This document shows, piece by piece, positions 58,618 to 64,000 of a stretch of DNA of 64,000 nt (positions are counted from its first letter, which is position 1; each line of letters starts with the position of its first letter). The notes below the pieces were generated by a model. That model was not told the origin of the DNA, made no database searches, and saw nothing but the letters and a program-made list of their open reading frames with translations. A program made the translations under genes and the position numbers. This DNA is from Larix kaempferi (Eukaryota; Streptophyta; Pinopsida; Pinales; Pinaceae): assembly GCA_027924585.1 (NCBI GenBank), contig BSBM01000299.1, forward strand, positions 32,216,501 to 32,280,500. The letters run 5' to 3'.

Positions 58618-59277
58618 AAGAAAATAAAATTTAAACGTTTACTTGATATAAAAGACCTCCTGAAACAAAAGTTCACAGATCTCCCCCCCGATATGTGGTA
58701 TTTGTAACCCATTCACTGTTCCAGCCACTTTGCTGTGGAGTAAGTTCCAGTTCCTGATATTTCAGCCTTCTAGCCACGTTAGAGTAACAGTTTCAGCCAC
58801 GTTCCAGCCATTTAAAATAATTCTATTTTTTTATTAATTAGTGGTGATTCTTCAAATTAAACATGCAGGTTAGTTAATTTAGTAAATCTCAATGGTTTAT
58901 TCATGCACCACACGAAGAATATTCGGCCATTCTTTAAATCTTGCTATTCATTTTTTTAAAAATGAAAAATCATCTACCTTTGCCGCATCCCAAACTTGAA
59001 ATAAAACGCCTTACCACATAAAAATAAAATTTAAATGTTTACATGATATATAAGACCTCCTGAAACAAAAGTTCACAGATCTCACCCGATATGTGGTATT
59101 TATAACCCATTCACTGTTCTCCAGTTCCTGATATTTCAGCCTTCCAGCCACGTTACAGTAAGTTCTAGCCAAGACTGTGTGCATTTACACCACGGTGCCA
59201 TTTAAAATAATTCTATTTTTTTATTAATTAGTGGTGACCCTTCAAATTAAACATGCACCCTAGTTAATTGGGTAAAT
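58618..59277. repeat. Tandem duplication upstream of the acidic-protein gene
   Basis: 58618-58880 and 59018-59275 are two copies: both contain GACCTCCTGAAACAAAAGTT, GATATGTGGTATTTRTAACC, CTGATATTTCAGCCTT and CTATTTTTTTATTAATTAGT. Internal differences include losses near the CAGCCAC repeats. The unit lies in the region that would be the distal promoter. No coding capacity. Confidence 0.88.
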
Positions 59278-59282
59278 AGTTG

Positions 59283-60376
59283 ACCCTAGCTCAGATCACT
59301 CTCAAATGCTCCTTCTCATCGCACGTGCTTATGTCATGTTCAATGACGATGTAATACTCATCAACTTTCTTCGATTCCATATTTGATAAGTTCCCACCTA
59401 CTTCAAGGGAGGGATGTAGGGTCTTGTACTTCAATCCCTTCAGAAAAATAACTAACTTCTTGCTCGAGTTGTGGTGAAGAAAGACGATGGTGGGACGATG
59501 CTGCTCTTCCACCTTGCGTCACGAAGCTTAAGCTAATTCACACTTGTCATATCATATTACATGGGGTGTACCTTGACTAGATATGACAAGCCGTTAGGAG
59601 AAATGGGTCGCATGGGTGCTCCCACTATTTTGCAAAGTCCTTGACCTAAGGAGCAAGAAAGGTTGTCTTGAGTGTCACCACTTTGTTATGTTCTCTTTTT
59701 ACATGGTAAGCTTGATCAAATTAAAAATTATTGTATCTAAGAAGAACTCGTGATATAAGCATGTTTAGGTAAGGATATTTCGAGGGATTTTAGTGATCAA
59801 ACTAAATATCAGCTATGAGACCGCAATGATGGTGAGGTTCTTACATCCTTTTTCCACTATGAGCTTGACTCCTTTCCATAAAGCTAGTGCTTCATCATGG
59901 TTGTTTGGGACAATGCCAATTCCCTAGGCCTACTTCCATTCTTGAGGTTATTTGGGGTCTAGAAGCACCTCCACACTTACCACTCGTGTATACTTATAAT
60001 TTTATTAAACAAGATCATTAAGATATATTCACATATATCATAAATAAATATATTAATGTTTTCAATAGCATTTATTGAAATCTCATTAAATGTAGATTTC
60101 TAAATGAACACACACTTATATCATGGGTCATTCATAAAATTTTCAAGCGTGATTTCAAAAATGGAAGATGTTTTTCAAATATAATAACAAATGATTTTAA
60201 ATAGGATATATTCAACAAATTTGGTAGAAATACAAACTAATACTACATATTTTTTTCCAAATTATAAATGAGTTACAATGTACTTTTTGCAAAATGATAA
60301 ATGATACACAATTTTTTCATATGATAAATCATATAAAAAAGGTATTTTTGGCAAATGATAAGTGAATCCATAATGA
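59283..60376 (-). repeat. Segment E, copy 2
   Basis: Second copy of 33728-34893 in the same orientation, with the same two ends but different flanks. It contains the shortened ORF 59291-59512 (73 residues, KVDEYYIVIEHDISTCDEKE) and, at about 59740-59945, the RNase H-like fragment (HDEALALWKGVKL) with stops. The closeness of the non-coding parts indicates a fairly recent common source. Confidence 0.72.
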
Positions 60377-60389
60377 GCTTGTTATAGGG

Positions 60390-60563
60390 CCTTTATTTAT
60401 AGAATTAGGAGTGAGGAAGGACCATCATATCAAGTATGGGATGATAGCCTTTATTTATAGAATTAGGAGTGAGGAAGGTCCATCATATCAAGTATGGGAT
60501 GACAGCCTTTATTTATAGAATTAGGAGTGAGGAAGGACCATCATATAGAGTATGGGATGGCAA
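60390..60563. repeat. Three 58-bp tandem repeats
   Basis: Units begin at 60390, 60448 and 60506 with CCTTTATTTATAGAATTAGG and are nearly identical. They lie just right of segment E copy 2. Confidence 0.92.
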
Positions 60564-61204
60564 AGATCAAATGATGGGTAATGTATATGCTAGACAACAT
60601 GGGCTTTGAAAATAATCTTTGAGATGGCCAATATTAAGGATGAGATAAAATGGTGAACTTAATGTACTCGAGGATAAAAAACCCTCAAAATGCTTAGCTA
60701 TCAATAGTATTTTATATATTTAGCACCTTTTGTGATGCAAACTCATATGGAACTAGTTAAAATTGGTCTTTGTATAGGAGAAATTATAGATAAGGATGGG
60801 TCCAACTGTCAAGGTAATGGTTGAACATGTGAGGTTCCCTAAAATGGCACTAAGGGGATGGCACACCAATTAGTTCAAATTCAATCATTATTAACCCAAA
60901 CTTTTAGGAAATCCAAGGATAAAAGATACCAAAGTGTTATAATAAGTTTTAGTCCTTTGGGGAAACCTTATCATGCATAAATAAGATTCGGAAACCCTTA
61001 TTTACAATACTAAATACAATAGAAATGCAACCCTTATCTTCTTCAATTTCATAGTTCCCCTTTACTTAAAGGAAGACATATTAAGATGTAAATTACAAAC
61101 CATGAAGAACTTAAATGGATGAAAATGAAATATGCAATTTACAAAAGCATTGGAAAGATTAAAGTTTCATTTATATGAAAAAGATGAAGTTGTGTTACTT
61201 TTCA
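60564..61204. other. No recognised feature
   Basis: Intergenic sequence without a credible ORF or repeat. Confidence 0.35.
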
Positions 61205-61830
61205 TCATTTAATTCAATAGATCTAGGATACTAACTAAAAGAACAACATGTACAACATATCAACCATAAGAAACAAGAGACATAAAACATTTCACCTGAA
61301 AAAGCCAAGAAGGTGAAAAACCCCGCAACTTCCTGAGAGATAGAATAAGCATCAATACAAGGATCGCAATGATCAAACCCAAGAGATAGATATCTTCAGT
61401 AGCATGGTCCTCCTCCACTTGTGTGCACTCCTCCTCTCTCTCACTAATGCGAAGTGAGTGAATAATAGAATGTGTCAAATGAGAGAGTCACACTCTCTAT
61501 TTATACTCTTTCTTTCATTTGACCTTTACTCAACTAAGTCGGCCCCAACTTAACCACTTAACATAATATTAACTAGGCCGACCCCACTAGGGTGGTCTAA
61601 TAACCCTTTAACCCACATGACTCATACAGGGCCGACCCCATCAAGATGGTCTAATAACCCATCAAGTATAAGTTACGACACTTACAATATAACTTGTGAC
61701 ACTTGCAAGTACAACTGATGACACTTCCAATCGGAGGAATAATACATCTCCGTTGGGGATACAATAAAGTACAAATGTAATACATACAATATACAAGTGA
61801 TTATCTTCCAAAGTTACAAATACATCAACA
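61205..61830 (-). mobile_element. Ty1/copia-type 3' LTR
   Basis: On the minus strand a polypurine tract AAGAGGGAG (61831-61839) is followed by TGTTGATG, the classic start of a copia 3' LTR. A TATA box, TATAAATAG, lies at 61497-61505. The region before it has repeated GTCATAACTTRT/GTGTCACAAG-like phrases and a duplicated GGGGTCGGCC block (61550-61660). The far end is uncertain (about 61205). The 72-residue ORF at 61260-61478 lies in the transcribed leader and is not conserved evidence of a gene. No copia coding sequence adjoins it. Confidence 0.6.
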
Positions 61831-61924
61831 CTCCCTCTTAACTAGGAAGGTATTCTCTTGACACAAGTCATCAATACATATAGGCACAAGTCTTCAATTA
61901 TGGAGCTCGATCATCATCAGTGGA

Positions 61925-62749
61925 TCATGGAGCATCATCATTATACCTCCCAGCTTCAAATCTATTGTTCATTTCCTTCATGTTCATACCTCCCAGCTTC
62001 AAATCGTAGAACTCTTTGGATTTTTCCTCATAGTACTGTTCAGATAAATACTTCTTTTTAAAATATCGTTTAAAAGTACTCCAACTTACATATTTATCTT
62101 TGATGCCCTTTACTCTTTTGATGTCTTGCCACCAGATATCTACTTTCTTGGTCAAGTTATATATAGCCATTTTTTCCTTCAAGGACTCTGAATAGTTATA
62201 AATCTGGAAGTATTTCTTCATACCGAACAACCAAGCTTTGGCTGTCTCGCCCTTCTCAATTTCTCCATTGAAAGTTGGAGGTCTAATCTTTTTGAACTCC
62301 CCAAAAATCTACTCATACTCCTTATGATTTTTCCTTCTGGGTTTGAAATCTCCTTCACTGCTATCACTGGTGTAGTTACGTTTCTTTTTATGCATTTCAA
62401 TGGCATCTCCTGATTAGGTTGAATTGTTGTTCACCTCACTATTTTTTATTTTCTTATTTTTATTAGCATGAGGCAGATCCTCAACTTTGGAGATATCTTC
62501 ATTACCTCTCTCTTGCTCCTCACTTGGGCACTTTTCAAATAGCACTTGGTTTAATTGTTCTTGTGCTTGCAGAATTCTTTCATTGTCTTATTTCACAGAT
62601 CCGATTTCTGCCTTTAATTCATGGAAAGCACGTAACAATTCTGACGAATTGTTATTTAGTTCACCGTGACCTTCTTCTGCATAGTGTTGTCCCGAGCTGT
62701 GGTTGTTTGGTTGAAATTTGTCTTCTACATGATCAACTAAATTCTCCAT
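61925..62749 (-). pseudogene. Ty3/gypsy element 3: gag, truncated
   Basis: Gag begins at the ATG at 62749 (MENLVDHVEDKFQPNNHSS), 109 bp after the PBS. It has in-frame stops near 62590, 62415 and 62310, then the intact core from 62230: WLFGMKKYFQIYNYSESLKE, VDIWWQDIKRVKG, TFKRYFKKKYLSEQYYEEKS and FYDLKLGGMNMKEMNNRF. This aligns with gag of element 2. The N-terminal part is acidic and probably coiled (NNNSSELLRAFHELKAEIGS). The sequence breaks at 61930, where GATTTGAAGCTGGGAGGTAT recurs exactly (61945 and 61987), so a slip or template switch ended the homology; pol is absent. Confidence 0.87.
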
Positions 62750-62858
62750 ACCTCTAGCTTAAAATAATTTCTGAACAATATCATAATTAAAATTCAAATT
62801 AGTAAAATTTTCTGCTTTGTGTTCTTGGACCTTTTTTAGGCCTAGAGTTCGAACATGA

Positions 62859-62870
62859 GCTCCGATACCA
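62859..62870 (-). promoter_or_regulatory. Primer-binding site, initiator Met tRNA, one mismatch
   Basis: Minus strand TGGTATCGGAGC differs by one base from the standard TGGTATCAGAGC. It lies two bases from the LTR end at 62873, the same geometry as in element 2. Confidence 0.9.
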
Positions 62871-62872
62871 CA

Positions 62873-64000
62873 TGTAACATCCCGAAAATACCAAAATAAT
62901 TTTTTTTTTATAATAGCAATATTTATGAGAATTTATCTAATGCGGAATGAGATAACTAAATTGAACACTTAATTAAGGTAAGATAATCATAATGACACAT
63001 CATCAACCTCAATTAAATAATTAAAATTTCTACTTCAGATATTAACGGTTGTTAACTTCTTAAATGAGAGATCTTTGTATGTGTACGAAAACTAGTACAG
63101 TTCATGATTTGTTTAGGTTCTTGATTGAATATACATGCTTCTACAATTGGTACTGCTTTTAAAATATTGATGGAATGCTGACAGTTTGTTTGTTTGATAA
63201 AAAGGGGTCCCTCGAGGTGCTTCGAGGCTTACTTAGCTATGTCGGCTAAACCATTTGAAATCTTTTTCCATGTGCAGAAAATAGGTAAGCAATCCTACGA
63301 CGATAAGAGTTAAGGGTATAAAAATCTGTCCAAAAAAAAAACGTAAATGTAATAAGCTAAATTCTAAGTACTTCTATACAGAAATAAGTTACTAGAGGTA
63401 TGGATGTCTTGGTTCTTATTCTCTTTTCATGATGGCCTGCAACATTCCAAAATACTGAAATAACGTCGCCAATTTCTTTTACATCTATTATTATAATATA
63501 AAAACAAAGGTGCAAAAGTGTATTTGTAAAAATCTATTTGGAACTTGTCGAATTAGTGTTTATGCTATCATTATTTCTTGTGCATTAACAGAACTAAATA
63601 TTTAATACATATAGTTAAAATAGTGATCATATATAGAACTTAGCATTTAGAGTGGATTTCAACTCACTTGATCTACCTTATAATCCTACTCCTCTCAAAT
63701 TGATTGTCAATGCATTGATAAAACATGGAAATAAATAGACCTTTCCCTAAGGTCTAAACAAATACAATAGCGATGGAATAAATGTAACACCTAGTGACTA
63801 TGCAATTACATAATGAAATATTACATATAACAACTATTGTTTTGATACTATTAGTGTTCAATACAAAGGATACGATGTATCAAAAGATTGATAATATATT
63901 ATAACATAAAATAAGAACTATGCAATCAAATATATATAATGAAAAAAATATTCAACCTACGGAACTATATGCTATTGTATAATGACCGAGCATTGATATG
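62873..64000 (-). mobile_element. 5' LTR of Ty3/gypsy element 3, partial
   Basis: The plus strand starts TGTAACATCCCGAAAATACC next to the PBS and runs off the window. At 63220-63285 it carries a block (GAGGCTTACTTAGCTATGTC) that corresponds to 14155-14210 and 39140-39200 in the two long LTRs, so all three belong to related elements. Its length cannot be known from this window. Confidence 0.8.

Overview
This is a piece of a large, repeat-filled plant nuclear genome. The retroelements are of plant type (Ty3/gypsy gag-pol, a Ty1/copia RNase H, long LTRs, primer-binding sites matching plant initiator-Met tRNA). There is one small intron-containing gene with a plant-type TATA box, and fragments of plant ARM-repeat and RING-type genes. 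The AT-richness, the many nested and decayed LTRs and the very low gene density suggest a big-genome seed plant; a gymnosperm is plausible but the sequence does not prove it. I see no bacterial genes, CRISPR arrays, rRNA or tRNA genes.

Layout. 1-3075: decayed Ty3/gypsy pol (+). 3076-9680: copy A of a repeat family I call R, which carries a gene-like ORF with a 21-residue repeat, split by a solo LTR (4336-6103) with a 5-bp target duplication. 11142-11817: unrecognised broken ORF (-). 13727-17798: very long solo LTR (-). 18411-20314: copy B of R. 20315-20440: small inverted-repeat element. 20441-21650: AT-rich foldback. 21730-28432: degenerate GGTTGAC satellite, split by a 3.4-kb solo LTR (22476-25865) with target duplication TTTTG. 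28433-32784: AT-rich sequence with local duplications and a possible exon pair. 32785-33727: copy D (tail) of R. 33728-34893: a segment E that recurs at 59283-60376.

34894-43288: truncated Ty3/gypsy element (-) with a perfect PBS and a 4.6-kb LTR. 43289-51840: mostly unrecognised, with a broken ARM-repeat gene fragment, a 79-bp tandem array, a copia RNase H fragment and another LTR piece. 51841-55840: tandem array plus copy C of R, the fullest coding copy. 55841-56632: truncated inverted-repeat element beside a 320-bp near-perfect inverted repeat. 57800-58318: small two-exon gene encoding a 95-residue acidic protein, the best candidate for a working gene. 58618-61830: duplicated blocks, segment E again, and a copia-type LTR. 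61900-64000: 5' end of a third Ty3/gypsy element (-).

Most genes here are parts of selfish elements and do not cooperate in a pathway. The most unusual items are the R family with its repeat protein, the satellite dense in W-box cores, the long near-perfect inverted repeat, and segment E, whose ends recur at two unrelated sites. Boundaries and identities were judged by eye; no alignment or database search was run.
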